Below, in pieces: positions 8,429 to 16,648 of a stretch of DNA of 64,000 nt. The DNA is from JBLWXV01 sp048267245 (GTDB lineage: Bacteria; Bdellovibrionota; Bacteriovoracia; Bacteriovoracales; Bacteriovoracaceae). Within the stretch, counting starts at the first letter, position 1; each line of letters starts with the position of its first letter. The translations under genes and the position numbers were made by a program. The notes beneath the pieces are model-generated. The model searched no databases. It was given only the letters and a program-made list of their open reading frames with translations, and was not told where the DNA came from. Location: positions 1 through 64,000 of the forward strand of contig JBLWXV010000001.1 in NCBI GenBank assembly GCA_048267245.1. Reading direction: 5' to 3'.

Positions 8429-8457
8429 TTGTACGCAACAAAAATGGACCTTATAGC
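8429..8457 (+). promoter_or_regulatory. weak candidate promoter of kynA
   Basis: TTGTAC, 17 bases, TATAGC, ending about 57 bases before the kynA start. Both boxes match consensus only partly. The heptamer TTTGTAC also occurs in the kynB upstream region (near 16780). Tentative. Confidence 0.3.
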
Positions 8458-8513
8458 TCGCTTGTGGAAATATCGTCTCGAATTTTTATTTTGTGCTCTT
8501 GGGGAGTGTTTCT

Positions 8514-9620
8514 ATGCATCGCAATCGTGGACCTGTGTACTATGGAGATTACCTCAATCTCTCAAAGCTTCTCGATTCCCAAAATCCATTGAGCAAAGCT
8601 TATGGAGACGAATGTCACGATGAAACCTTGTTCATCATAGTCCACCAAGTCTACGAGCTTTGGTTCAAGCAGATCCTCAAGGAAATCAACTCAATTAATG
8701 ATATTTTTGCCAACCCTCCCATAGAAGATCGCGATTTGGGTCTGTGCCTAAGTCGCCTTCACCGCATCGAAAAAATTCAGTCTCAACTTCCTGGACCATT
8801 TGAGATCTTGGAAACAATGACGCCGATGGATTTTCTTGAATTTAGAGACCTCCTCATTCCTGCGTCAGGATTTCAATCGGTACAATTTCGCGAAATCGAA
8901 ATCAAGATGGGGCTCTCAACTGTCAATCGCGAGAAAATTGATCGCGAGTTCTTCTTGGGAAGACTCGACGAGGGAGATCGCTCAAAACTGGAAGCCATCG
9001 AAAACTCCCCCTCTCTCTTTACTCACATTGAATCGTGGCTAGAGCGCATGCCATTTTCAAAGTCAGAGCAATTTGACTTCTGGTCGTCCTATCAAGATTC
9101 AGTTCGCAAAATGCTCAATGAGGATGAAAAAATCGTCAAAGAAAATATGGCGACACTCAGTGAAAGAGAGCTTTCGGCGCAACTTGCAAGTATTGAAATA
9201 ACGAGAAAAACTTTTGCCTCTCTCTTTGATCAGAAACTCTACACTGAATCGCTAGAAAATTCTGAGCGCAAACTGTCACAAAAAGCGATGTTGGGCGCGC
9301 TCTTTATTCTTCTCTATAGAGACGAGCCAATACTTCAGGGACCATTTGCCCTTCTAACGAGTCTGATGAATATCGATGAGAACTTCTCTAGTTGGCGCTA
9401 CCGCCACGCTCTTCTTGCTCATCGCATGCTCGGTACTAAAATTGGAACTGGTGGGTCTTCTGGCCACAAGTACCTCAAGCAGACGGCCGAGAAGAATAGA
9501 GTGTTTCTCGACCTCTTCAACCTCTCATCTTTCCTAATTCCACGAAGCCTCTTACCCGAGCTTCCGGCCGAGTTAAAAAAGAAGATGAGATTTCATCTCA
9601 CTAGTGATCTCAAGGCCTAA
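8514..9620 (+). CDS. kynA: tryptophan 2,3-dioxygenase
   Basis: A 368-residue cytosolic haem enzyme that opens the indole ring of L-tryptophan to give N-formylkynurenine, the first step of the kynurenine route. The family start YGDYLNLSKLL, the segment DETLFIIVHQVYELWFKQ and the C-terminal GTGGSSGHKYL substrate-binding loop are all present, preceded by the helix YRHALLAHRMLGTK. The start at 8514 is supported by GGGGAG about eight bases upstream; a longer frame exists. It is transcribed divergently from ctaA-ctaB and separated by the bufferin operon and KMO from the rest of the kynurenine cluster (13275-20582), with which it must work. Confidence 0.95.
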   Translation: MHRNRGPVYYGDYLNLSKLLDSQNPLSKAYGDECHDETLFIIVHQVYELWFKQILKEINSINDIFANPPIEDRDLGLCLSRLHRIEKIQSQLPGPFEILETMTPMDFLEFRDLLIPASGFQSVQFREIEIKMGLSTVNREKIDREFFLGRLDEGDRSKLEAIENSPSLFTHIESWLERMPFSKSEQFDFWSSYQDSVRKMLNEDEKIVKENMATLSERELSAQLASIEITRKTFASLFDQKLYTESLENSERKLSQKAMLGALFILLYRDEPILQGPFALLTSLMNIDENFSSWRYRHALLAHRMLGTKIGTGGSSGHKYLKQTAEKNRVFLDLFNLSSFLIPRSLLPELPAELKKKMRFHLTSDLKA

Positions 9621-9718
9621 TTACCTCTAATTACTCAGTTTTCTTTTTTTTCCTTCAGGTTCTGTAAGAAACCACTGACTGCTCCCACTCATAGTTAAAC
9701 CCTGACAATGGAGGATTT

Positions 9719-10015
9719 ATGAAAGGGAAGAATTCAGTACTACTTACAGCCGCGATGAGTGGTCTTTTGATCGCTGCCGGGTGCTCTGGGCAAGCGCAAT
9801 CGAGCGATTCGGCCAAGAGCGCTGTTGGTAAATGCTACGGAGTCAATGCCTGTAAAGGACACAGTGACTGCGCCAGCAAAGTCGACGCCTGCAATGGAAA
9901 AGATGGCTGTCAATCAATGAGCTCGTGCGCCGGACACAACAGCTGTAAAGGCAAGGGCTTTAAGAAAATGAGCAAACAACAGTGTGATGAGAAAAATGGA
10001 AAATTTGAATCCTAA
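9719..10015 (+). CDS. bufA: bufferin-type periplasmic metallophore precursor (BufA2-like), probably a lipoprotein
   Basis: A 98-residue exported cysteine-rich peptide. After an N-terminal signal ending LLIAAGC (a possible lipobox, Cys22), the mature part has eight cysteines in repeated C-x(2-8)-C units such as KCYGVNACKGHSDC and HNSCKGKGF, ending in the family tail KKMSKQQCDEKNGKFES. Bufferins are ribosomal peptides whose cysteines are modified by an MNIO enzyme to bind copper. The next two genes encode exactly that enzyme (BufB) and its partner (BufC). GGAGG precedes the ATG. A lipid anchor instead of a free periplasmic peptide would be somewhat unusual; the lipobox has Ala at -3, so cleavage by signal peptidase I is also possible. 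Confidence 0.88.
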   Translation: MKGKNSVLLTAAMSGLLIAAGCSGQAQSSDSAKSAVGKCYGVNACKGHSDCASKVDACNGKDGCQSMSSCAGHNSCKGKGFKKMSKQQCDEKNGKFES

Positions 10016-10832
10016 TCACATTCAAGTCCAAGTGGGGGTGGGTTTAAGACACACCCACTTCCCCTACCTAGATGAGAGTCCTGAGCTCAAAATTGATTTC
10101 TTTGAAGGAATCTCTGAAAACTTCATGAACTCAAGAGGTCGCCCCTTTAAGATGCTCATGAAAATGAGAGAGGCGAGGCCTCTGGCCCTTCACGGTGTCT
10201 CCCTCTCTATTGCTGGGCCCAAGGCTCCACCGCTTGACTACCTAAAATCTCTAAAAGAACTCTACCGCATTGTTGATCCCTTTATTACGAGTGACCACTT
10301 GTGCTGGACAGGTGGGAGTGCACACAATCTGCACAACCTACTTCCCTTTGCTTATACCGAAGAATCACTCAAGTTTCTAACCACTCGAGTTCACTTTGTG
10401 CAAGAATTCCTAGGTCGCACCCTGACCCTTGAAAATGTATCGGCCTATTTTTCTCTTAAGTCTTCAACTCTAAGTGAAACCGAATTCCTCTCGCGTCTTT
10501 GCAACCAAACAGGCTGCAAGATTCTCTTAGACCTGAATAATATCTACGTAAATAGTGTAAATCAGAAGTTCGACCCCTATGCCTATATACACTCAATCAA
10601 TAAGTCTCACATCTCTCAAATTCATCTCGCTGGATTTACTGATATGGGTTCCTATCTCTTTGATACTCACAGTAGGGAAGTAGATTCAGAGGTTTGGAAT
10701 TTACTGCGCCTAACTAAGAAGTGTGGAATAAATGTGCCGACACTCATTGAGTGGGATGAAAATATTCCCAAGTTCACTAAGGTTGAAGAAGAGGCACTTA
10801 AGGCCCGAGCAGTTCTAGAGGAAGAAAGATGA
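9996..10832 (+). CDS. bufB: BufB, MNIO-family (DUF692) oxidative peptide-modifying enzyme
   Basis: About 278 residues, a TIM-barrel multinuclear non-haem iron enzyme. Family landmarks are in order: GVGLRHTHFPYL at the start, LHGVSLSIAGP, TSDHLCWTGG, HNLLPFAYTEE, LTLENVSAYF, LLDLNNIYVN, QIHLAGF, DTHSREVDSEVWNL and LIEWDENIP. These include the histidine, aspartate, asparagine and glutamate iron ligands. In characterised systems MNIO enzymes convert cysteines of BufA to copper-binding heterocycles. The start is uncertain: GTG 9984, ATG 9987 or ATG 9996; all overlap the end of bufA, indicating translational coupling. The stop overlaps the bufC start (ATGA). Confidence 0.93.
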   Translation: MENLNPNHIQVQVGVGLRHTHFPYLDESPELKIDFFEGISENFMNSRGRPFKMLMKMREARPLALHGVSLSIAGPKAPPLDYLKSLKELYRIVDPFITSDHLCWTGGSAHNLHNLLPFAYTEESLKFLTTRVHFVQEFLGRTLTLENVSAYFSLKSSTLSETEFLSRLCNQTGCKILLDLNNIYVNSVNQKFDPYAYIHSINKSHISQIHLAGFTDMGSYLFDTHSREVDSEVWNLLRLTKKCGINVPTLIEWDENIPKFTKVEEEALKARAVLEEER

Positions 10833-11596
10833 ATGTTTTAGATTTTCAAAAAGAATTTCTCGAAGCAATAAATCAAGAGTCTCACTCTCAGGAAGTCGAG
10901 AATGACATCATCCCAATTGGCAATTTAAGCGTTGGCGAGACACTTAATATTTATCGAAATGACTACTATGCTAGGCTCACTGAAGCACTAGGGGAATTGT
11001 TTGAGACGATTTGGATGATACTTGGTGATGATGATTTCAAAACCATCTGCCATGAATATATTTCATCTCATCCCTCCTCTGTTCAAAATCTCGCTTCCTA
11101 CGGAGATGGGTTTGCCAAATTTTTAAAATCCCACGAAATCTCAAAAGACTTCCCCTTTCTCTCTGATGTTTCAATCTTTGAATCTAACTACTGGTCTGTT
11201 TTTCACTCTGAAGCTCCGAGTACTAAACCCATTTGGCCAACGGAGGGAGTGCTATCTCCAAATCTAAGGATAGAGCTAGACTCAAGTACTATTCTCTTTA
11301 GCTCCGCCTACTGCTGCCTAGACCTCTTCTACCACCGGGGACAGAGTGCGGAGACCTTCAAGGGCGAGATTTTTAGACCACAGTTTGCCCTACTCTATAA
11401 AGAACTCGATACAGTCAAAGTTCTCGAACTCACCCGCGTTCAATTTGAGCTGTTAGATTCACTGGAAGAACAAAGTCTTGAAGAGGCGATTTGCTCCTTA
11501 GAGCTTATCATTGTCGCTGGTCAGGAAACACTCAATGAAGTTCAGGATCTCTTTATAAAACTGAGAAATAGTAATGTGCCTCTTCAGGTGAAGTGA
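10829..11596 (+). CDS. bufC: BufC, DUF2063-type MNIO partner protein
   Basis: A 255-residue protein with the N-terminal DUF2063 domain signature: IYRNDYYARLTEALGELFETIWMILG, followed by DFKTICHEYISSHPSS and YGDGFAKFL. Partners of this family bind the precursor peptide and present it to the MNIO enzyme. The ATG overlaps the bufB stop (ATGA), so the two are made together. The C-terminal half is less conserved and may be the interaction module. No catalytic residues are apparent. The ECF sigma gene starts 20 bases downstream, so it is likely in the same transcript. Confidence 0.9.
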   Translation: MNVLDFQKEFLEAINQESHSQEVENDIIPIGNLSVGETLNIYRNDYYARLTEALGELFETIWMILGDDDFKTICHEYISSHPSSVQNLASYGDGFAKFLKSHEISKDFPFLSDVSIFESNYWSVFHSEAPSTKPIWPTEGVLSPNLRIELDSSTILFSSAYCCLDLFYHRGQSAETFKGEIFRPQFALLYKELDTVKVLELTRVQFELLDSLEEQSLEEAICSLELIIVAGQETLNEVQDLFIKLRNSNVPLQVK

Positions 11597-11616
11597 CTTC
11601 GATGTGAGGTTTACTT

Positions 11617-12228
11617 ATGATAGCATTGACATTGAATTCTAAAATTATAGACCTAGGCGAAGATGTGAATACTGATTCTTCTCAAGATCCCCAAGCGATT
11701 GTTAAAGAGCACACCAAAATGCTCTACAAGGGCGCGCGTTCAATGGGATTTAGTCCTATAGATACAGAAGAAATTGTACAAGATGTGTGGATGACCTTTT
11801 TTTCAAAAGAGTGCCAGTTTGAAGGGCGCTCCAAACTATCTACCTTTCTCTATGGAATTCTGGTGAATAAGTGCAAGGAGAGATGGAGAAAGAATAGTAG
11901 GATAGTCTCAACTGCACCTGAACAGTTCGATGCTATTTACGAGAGCAACTTCAATGAAAAGGGGCATTGGAATCATCGCCCTTGTTCACCTGAAAAGTTC
12001 TCCGAATCTATTTCAAATGTTGAAGCCCTTGAGAAGTGCCTCGAAAAAGTCCCACCGATGCAAAGAGCGGCTTATACCATGAGAGATGTTAAAGAATTGG
12101 ATATTCAAGAAATCATGGAAGGTTTAAAAGTTTCAAGTTCAAATGTTCACGTATTGCTCTTTCGCGCGAGGGCCTCACTTAGGGAGTGCCTGGAGAGAGC
12201 TTTCGCTGGAATAGTGGGGGGGCTGTGA
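11617..12228 (+). CDS. ECF-type RNA polymerase sigma factor
   Basis: A 203-residue sigma-70-family factor with only regions 2 and 4. Region 2 includes EIVQDVWMTFF and GRSKLSTFLYGILVNKCKERWRK; region 4 includes PPMQRAAYTMRDVKELDIQEIMEGLKVSSSNVHVLLFRARA. An N-terminal extension of about 25 residues has no recognised domain. It follows bufC closely and overlaps a small zinc-finger gene, an arrangement in which the factor usually controls its own operon. ECF control of bufferin operons is known in other proteobacteria. The likely signal is copper or another thiophilic metal; this is inferred from context only. Confidence 0.92.
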   Translation: MIALTLNSKIIDLGEDVNTDSSQDPQAIVKEHTKMLYKGARSMGFSPIDTEEIVQDVWMTFFSKECQFEGRSKLSTFLYGILVNKCKERWRKNSRIVSTAPEQFDAIYESNFNEKGHWNHRPCSPEKFSESISNVEALEKCLEKVPPMQRAAYTMRDVKELDIQEIMEGLKVSSSNVHVLLFRARASLRECLERAFAGIVGGL

Positions 12229-12473
12229 TGTTTACCTGCAGAGAAGTCACTGAGATTTGTGCTTCAGACAAGAAACTAGTTGGAAGTGAAAAACTTAAAT
12301 TTAAGCTTCACCTACTTATCTGTAGGGCTTGCTCGAGCTATGCCAAACAAATTGAAATTCTCAAGAAGGCACTGAAAAGTAGATCTGAAAAAATCGAAGC
12401 AGAGGAAGAAGAGCACATCAGAAGGCTCGAAGAAATTACCATTGAAAAACTAAAAAAGGGTGGTGAGAAATAA
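12228..12473 (+). CDS. small soluble zinc-finger anti-sigma candidate
   Basis: An 81-residue protein whose ATG overlaps the sigma stop codon (TGATG). It carries HLLICRAC, the HxxxCxxC zinc motif of ZAS-type anti-sigma factors, plus nearby cysteines in TCREVTEIC, and ends in a charged helix. There is no membrane segment, so if it holds the ECF factor it would do so in the cytosol, perhaps sensing metal or thiol oxidation through the zinc site. The last codons and the TAA lie within the terminator hairpin at 12458-12485, with the stop codon in the loop. The assignment rests on the motif and gene order. Confidence 0.8.
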   Translation: MFTCREVTEICASDKKLVGSEKLKFKLHLLICRACSSYAKQIEILKKALKSRSEKIEAEEEEHIRRLEEITIEKLKKGGEK

Positions 12474-12496
12474 ATCTCACCACCCTTCTCTTTTTT
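12458..12496. terminator. bidirectional terminator overlapping the anti-sigma stop codon
   Basis: Perfect 11-bp stem GGGTGGTGAGA / TCTCACCACCC with a six-base loop that contains the TAA stop of the plus gene. TTCTCTTTTTT follows on plus and TTTTTTAGTTTTT on minus, so it ends both the bufferin operon and the RRM gene. Confidence 0.93.
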
Positions 12497-12516
12497 ACGT
12501 CTAAATAGCTTAAATA

Positions 12517-12831
12517 TTAGCGACGGTGTCCGCCACCACGTGGCCCACCACCGAAGCCGCCGCCACCTGATCTTGGTGGACGTGGACTTTCGTTTGCTTC
12601 ATTTACTTTTAGAGCTCTTCCGGAAATCTCCGATCCATTGAGTTCTGCGATTGCAGCTTGAGCTTCCTCAGCTGTTTCCATCTCAATAAAACCGAATCCC
12701 TTACTTCTTCCAGTTTCTCTATCAGAGATAACTCTGGCAGATTTTACTGTACCGCAACCAGCGAAGAGTTCTTCGAGGTCAGTGTTTGTCATTGAGTAAG
12801 GTAGGTTCCCTACGTAAAGCTTGGCGTTCAT
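12517..12831 (-). CDS. RRM-domain RNA-binding protein, glycine-rich tail
   Basis: A 104-residue protein with one RNA-recognition motif: RNP2 is KLYVGNLPYS at the N-terminus and RNP1 is RSKGFGFIEM near residue 45. A short glycine/arginine/proline-rich tail ends GGGPRGGGHRR. This matches the small bacterial RRM proteins that are often cold-induced and bind single-stranded RNA. AAGGAG lies upstream of the ATG. The leader holds a small hairpin (12858-12873), and the gene ends in the bidirectional terminator at 12458-12496. It appears to be a single-gene transcript. Confidence 0.93.
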   Translation of the reverse strand: MNAKLYVGNLPYSMTNTDLEELFAGCGTVKSARVISDRETGRSKGFGFIEMETAEEAQAAIAELNGSEISGRALKVNEANESPRPPRSGGGGFGGGPRGGGHRR

Positions 12832-12857
12832 ACAAATCTCCTTAAAAACGCGGACAA

Positions 12858-12873
12858 TGACCCGGCAGGGTCA
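12858..12873 (-). other. hairpin in the RRM gene leader
   Basis: Six-base-pair perfect stem TGACCC / GGGTCA with a four-base loop, about 27 bases upstream of the ATG and just before the ribosome site. It could regulate translation of a possibly cold-responsive gene. No experimental support is visible. Confidence 0.4.
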
Positions 12874-13274
12874 AAAAGTTAATTTTAATTATTTTATGGG
12901 GAAAATAAGAAATCATGATAGACGGCAAATTCCTAAAAAAAAGTAGTCCGGGGGTCGCGCGTCTCTCTGGAGGCATCTGATTCCGGGTATGCTTGTGCTA
13001 TGGGCTCAAAGCATTTCTATGGAGGAAGATAACACTGATTCAAAAATAAAACTAGCCCCCTGGGGCCTGTGTCTAAGAGTTCGATTTTACTAGAAATCTT
13101 GCTCAACAAGCCCTTTAATACTGGAAGTTCCATCCCACTCGACATTATTGTGACAATTTTTGGAGTCTGGGCCAAAGGAATCACAAGCATCGGGTAGTTG
13201 TTAAATTTCACGACCTTTTGAGGGGTTAGCCAAAATGAGTTCTTTGGTCTGATAAAATTCCATTAAAGACCACG
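12874..13274. other. about 400 bases without a supported gene
   Basis: This stretch holds the RRM upstream region (right to left) and the 3' end of the kynurenine minus-strand operon. A GC-rich hairpin with a T-rich tail on minus lies at 13041-13068. A 64-codon minus frame (13017-13211) and a 20-codon one (ending near 13204) exist, but have no convincing ribosome site or family, and the hairpin falls inside the longer one. No RNA gene was recognised. Confidence 0.5.
13041..13068 (-). terminator. probable terminator of the kmo operon
   Basis: GCCCC / GGGGC inverted repeat (13055-13066), followed on minus by TAGTTTTATTTTTG. It lies about 210 bases after the KMO stop codon. The loop is very tight, so pairing must open by a base or two. 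Confidence 0.45.
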
Positions 13275-14627
13275 CTAATGGTAGCGCGCTAAACTCAAGT
13301 GATGCTCCCTTAGATATGGGCTAAGGCGCTCTTCAATCATAGTGGGAACACTTGGGTCTCTGAGATCTTCAATTCCCTCTTCAATAATCCAAGAAATTAA
13401 ACCCTGTTGAATTCGCCCAATTTCCTGTGCGTGGTGATAGCCAACGAGAGTATAAGTGATAAGTCCATAGCGGGACTTATAGAGGTTAGGATAAATTTCC
13501 TCAAGATCGTGCTCAATACGCTTTCTCTTTAAAAATTCCTGATCGCCTACCTTACTCTTCATCTCCTCATAGTTTTCAATGGCCATGTCTGCTATGGCAT
13601 CAGCATTTTCTTTTTGGATTTTTTGATAAACTCTAAATGCTTCTGTCCAATCATCGCCTACTCTACCAAGTGCCCCATTTAGAATGGTGCAATCTTCGAA
13701 TCCAGAGTTCATTCCCTGACCAAAGAATGGAACAATCGCGTGGGCGGCATCACCCATGAGAGCAACTGAGTCTTCAAAGATCCATGGGTAGCAGCGAACG
13801 GTTCCCAACTTACCGAGTGGATTTGTCTCGTACTGCTCTAAGTAGTCTGGGATAAGTTCACTTGCATCGTGGTAGTAGTCGTGAAAATGGGCCTGAATTT
13901 TTGCTTTTGAATCTAAGCTCTTGGCCATCTGCTCTGGTAGATACGCCGTCATTGTAAAACTTCCACCCTGATTTGGAAGCGCCATGAGCATATGAGATCC
14001 TCGAGGCCATATATGCAAGGCTTTCTCATCCATTAAGTACTCACCCCGCTCACTGGCGGGCATTAGCAATTCTTTATACTCGGCACCTAACCACTCAACT
14101 TGATCTTCAAAGTCAGCAATGAAATTTGACATTGAGGCGCGCACCGCAGAGCCAGCTCCGTCGCAGCCAAAGAGAGTATCGTAGTTAAAATGCTCTCGAG
14201 ATTTCAGCTCAACACGACGGCCTTTAAAATCAATTTCGCGAATCTCAGACTCGAAGTGAATCTTAACTCCCTCTCTCTGAGCAAGATCCATTAGTTTGCA
14301 GTTTAACTGCGCTCTAGAGACAGAGAAATTACACTCACTACCGGTCCCATATGGTTGATAGGTCAGGTTCGCATCCAGAGAATGCATCATGCGACCATAA
14401 ACTGGTGTGGTAATAAGCTTTACTTCGTCCCACAAGTTTAGATCCCTAAGCGCTTTAATACCTCTGGAAGTCACGATCAAGTTAATTGAACGGCCGCCAT
14501 CAAGAGTATTGAGCCTCATATCTGGTCGCTTTTCTAAAACAACAACGTCATGGCCCATACGAGAAAGGTAGATCGACCAAAGCGACCCCACTAAACCTGC
14601 ACCAACCACCACACATTGTTTTTTCAT
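13275..14627 (-). CDS. kmo: kynurenine 3-monooxygenase
   Basis: A 450-residue FAD enzyme that hydroxylates L-kynurenine to 3-hydroxykynurenine using NADPH and oxygen. The N-terminal dinucleotide fold is VVGAGLVGSLWSIYLSRMG with VVVLEKRPD after it. The flavin-binding GDAAHAIVPFFGQGMNSGFEDC lies around residue 290, and the C-terminal membrane-association region is present. Its start overlaps the kynureninase stop by one base (TAATG), so the two are translationally coupled. It is the last gene of the minus-strand arm of the kynurenine cluster, after the decarboxylase-type gene and kynU. Confidence 0.95.
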   Translation of the reverse strand: MKKQCVVVGAGLVGSLWSIYLSRMGHDVVVLEKRPDMRLNTLDGGRSINLIVTSRGIKALRDLNLWDEVKLITTPVYGRMMHSLDANLTYQPYGTGSECNFSVSRAQLNCKLMDLAQREGVKIHFESEIREIDFKGRRVELKSREHFNYDTLFGCDGAGSAVRASMSNFIADFEDQVEWLGAEYKELLMPASERGEYLMDEKALHIWPRGSHMLMALPNQGGSFTMTAYLPEQMAKSLDSKAKIQAHFHDYYHDASELIPDYLEQYETNPLGKLGTVRCYPWIFEDSVALMGDAAHAIVPFFGQGMNSGFEDCTILNGALGRVGDDWTEAFRVYQKIQKENADAIADMAIENYEEMKSKVGDQEFLKRKRIEHDLEEIYPNLYKSRYGLITYTLVGYHHAQEIGRIQQGLISWIIEEGIEDLRDPSVPTMIEERLSPYLREHHLSLARYH

Positions 14628-15871
14628 TACACAGACTCCGCAATAATTTGACTGAGCTTATAGACGTCTTCAAACGAATTATAGAGAGGAACAGGGGTCA
14701 TGCGCAAAATGTCTGGGAAGCGAAAATCAACAATAGCTCCCTTGGACTGCAGAGATTTAAGCACTGCCTGAGCATCACTACTCACCTTCACGCAAAGCAT
14801 GCTTCCGCGCTCCTTAGGAGTCATAATAGACACCTTACCCTCACAATCGCGAAGGAGAAGTCCTTCAAGACAACTAGTAAGCCTATCACCTCGCTCACGT
14901 AGATTCTTAATACCTGCTTGATCAAAGAGATCGAGTGAAGCCCTAAGTGCGGCCAACTGAAAAATTGGGGGATTTGAGAGTTGCCAAGCCTCAACGGTAT
15001 CAATAGCTTCAAAGTTTGGGCCCATTTTAAAGCGCTTTTCCTTATTCGTGCCCCACCAACCTTCAAAGCGTGGAATATCACTTTTACCGAGGTGGCGCTC
15101 ATGAACGAAAGCTCCGGCCATCCCACCAGCTCCACTATTGAGATACTTGTACGAACACCAAACCGCGAAATCGACACCATCGTCATGTAGAGTTGGGGCA
15201 AGATTACCTGCCCCGTGGGCCAGGTTAAATCCAGCGAAAGCTCCAAGCTCGTGGGCAACGGCTGAGATTTTTTTCATATCAAATCGCTGCCCAGAGAGGT
15301 AGTTGCAATTGCCAAGCATCACAAGTGCTAGCGAGTCGCCAAGCTCTCTAATTTGAGCCTCAATATCTTCCTCGCGAACGGCGTACTCTCCAGCACGTGG
15401 CTTTAACTCGACAACAGTGCTTGCAGGATCAAACCCATGAAAGCGCGCTTGAGAATCAACAGCATATTTATCTGAGGGAAAGGTATTATTCTCGATCAAA
15501 ATTTTATAGCGACTCTTAGTCGGTCGGTAAAATGAAACGAGCATAAGATGAAGATTCACTGTCAGTGAATTCATCGCCACAACTTCACTTGTTTTAGCCC
15601 CCACCAACTTAGCAAAGGACTCCGTCATTAATTCATGGTAGGGAAGCCAAGGTCTTTTGGCATGAAAGTGACCTTCTACACCAAACTCCTCCCAGGCATC
15701 GAGTTCTTCATTCATATATGTTCGAACTCGCTTGGGCATTAAACCTAGAGAGTGGCCGGCAAAATAGAGGGGGGTTTCCTTGGGAAAGGAGAACTCATCT
15801 CTAAATTTCGAAAGTGGGTCTTTTTGGTCTAGGCCACGTGCTTCTTCTAAACTCTTTGGCAATTCAATCAC
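14627..15871 (-). CDS. kynU: kynureninase
   Basis: A 414-residue PLP enzyme of the aminotransferase fold that cleaves kynurenine or 3-hydroxykynurenine to anthranilate or 3-hydroxyanthranilate plus alanine. The substrate-region stretch LYFAGHSLGLMPK is near residue 36. VDFAVWCSYKYLNSGAGG, about residue 240, carries the PLP-binding lysine; GWWGTNKEKRFKM follows. Length agrees with the family. It begins three bases after the stop of the upstream decarboxylase-type gene and overlaps kmo. Because KMO is present, 3-hydroxykynurenine is the probable substrate. Confidence 0.95.
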   Translation of the reverse strand: MIELPKSLEEARGLDQKDPLSKFRDEFSFPKETPLYFAGHSLGLMPKRVRTYMNEELDAWEEFGVEGHFHAKRPWLPYHELMTESFAKLVGAKTSEVVAMNSLTVNLHLMLVSFYRPTKSRYKILIENNTFPSDKYAVDSQARFHGFDPASTVVELKPRAGEYAVREEDIEAQIRELGDSLALVMLGNCNYLSGQRFDMKKISAVAHELGAFAGFNLAHGAGNLAPTLHDDGVDFAVWCSYKYLNSGAGGMAGAFVHERHLGKSDIPRFEGWWGTNKEKRFKMGPNFEAIDTVEAWQLSNPPIFQLAALRASLDLFDQAGIKNLRERGDRLTSCLEGLLLRDCEGKVSIMTPKERGSMLCVKVSSDAQAVLKSLQSKGAIVDFRFPDILRMTPVPLYNSFEDVYKLSQIIAESV

Positions 15872-15874
15872 AGA

Positions 15875-16648
15875 TTACTCCTCAACTTTGACAAAAACTG
15901 ACGGTAGACCATCAACATCAAGAGATACATTCATTCCAGGTTCAAGTGCGACAGCTGCAGTTGCAGCGCCGGCGAGAACAATTGAGCCCTCGGGAAGAGT
16001 TCTTCCTCTTTGAGCTAGAAGCTCTACAAGTTGAACAACAGAGAGCACAGGATCCCCAGAGATAGCAGAACTCACTCCCTCGTGGACAACACTTCCGTTT
16101 ACACTCATTTTCATTGCTAAGTTTTTGAGATCGAGTGCTGAAAACGAGCTCACACTATCACCGCAAACAAAGTGCGAGGACGAAGAATTATCCGCAATAA
16201 CATCTTCCATTGAAAAGTATTTAAATTCGGTATAGCGAGAGTCAAGAATTTCAAGGCTTGCAAAGACGCCAGAACATGCCTCAAGAACATCCTCTCTAGT
16301 GACATTACCTGAGAGCTCCTTTGAAATGACAAAACCGATTTCGGGCTCAATCTTTGGATGAATAGAACCTTTCATTTTAAAGATTCCATTATTAGCGACC
16401 TGCATCTTATCAGTAAGCTCTCCATAGAGAGGAGAATCCAAATTCATCTGCTTGCGCTTAGCCTCACTTGTAAGACCCATTTTTAGCCCAACCAGATTTT
16501 CACCAGCTTCCACCCGCGACTCAATACCTAGTTCCTGAATTTGATAAGCTTCAGAGCGAGAAAGCTGAGTTGACTTAGACAGTTGCTCAACCGGCTTGGC
16601 CTCGAGACGTCCCTTAGTTAATAGTGATGAAAGCTCATTGATTTCCAT
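15875..16648 (-). CDS. 2-oxo-3-hexenedioate (4-oxalocrotonate) decarboxylase / 2-keto-4-pentenoate hydratase family
   Basis: A 257-residue enzyme of the MhpD/DmpH family with the metal-binding segment IEPEIGFVISKEL (E-x-E) near residue 105 and GLKMGLTSEAKRKQM before it. Members either decarboxylate 4-oxalocrotonate or hydrate 2-oxopent-4-enoate. Because an aminomuconate deaminase is encoded next door, decarboxylase is the better guess; sequence alone does not settle it. The start at 16648 has GGGAGAGG directly upstream; a frame extending to 16741 lacks such a site. It is the first gene of the minus arm, divergent from kynB. Confidence 0.87.
   Translation of the reverse strand: MEINELSSLLTKGRLEAKPVEQLSKSTQLSRSEAYQIQELGIESRVEAGENLVGLKMGLTSEAKRKQMNLDSPLYGELTDKMQVANNGIFKMKGSIHPKIEPEIGFVISKELSGNVTREDVLEACSGVFASLEILDSRYTEFKYFSMEDVIADNSSSSHFVCGDSVSSFSALDLKNLAMKMSVNGSVVHEGVSSAISGDPVLSVVQLVELLAQRGRTLPEGSIVLAGAATAAVALEPGMNVSLDVDGLPSVFVKVEE

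Noticed and set aside
13017..13211. 64-codon minus-strand frame between KMO and the RRM gene
   Set aside because: It has no convincing ribosome site, and a terminator-like hairpin falls inside it. No family is recognisable.
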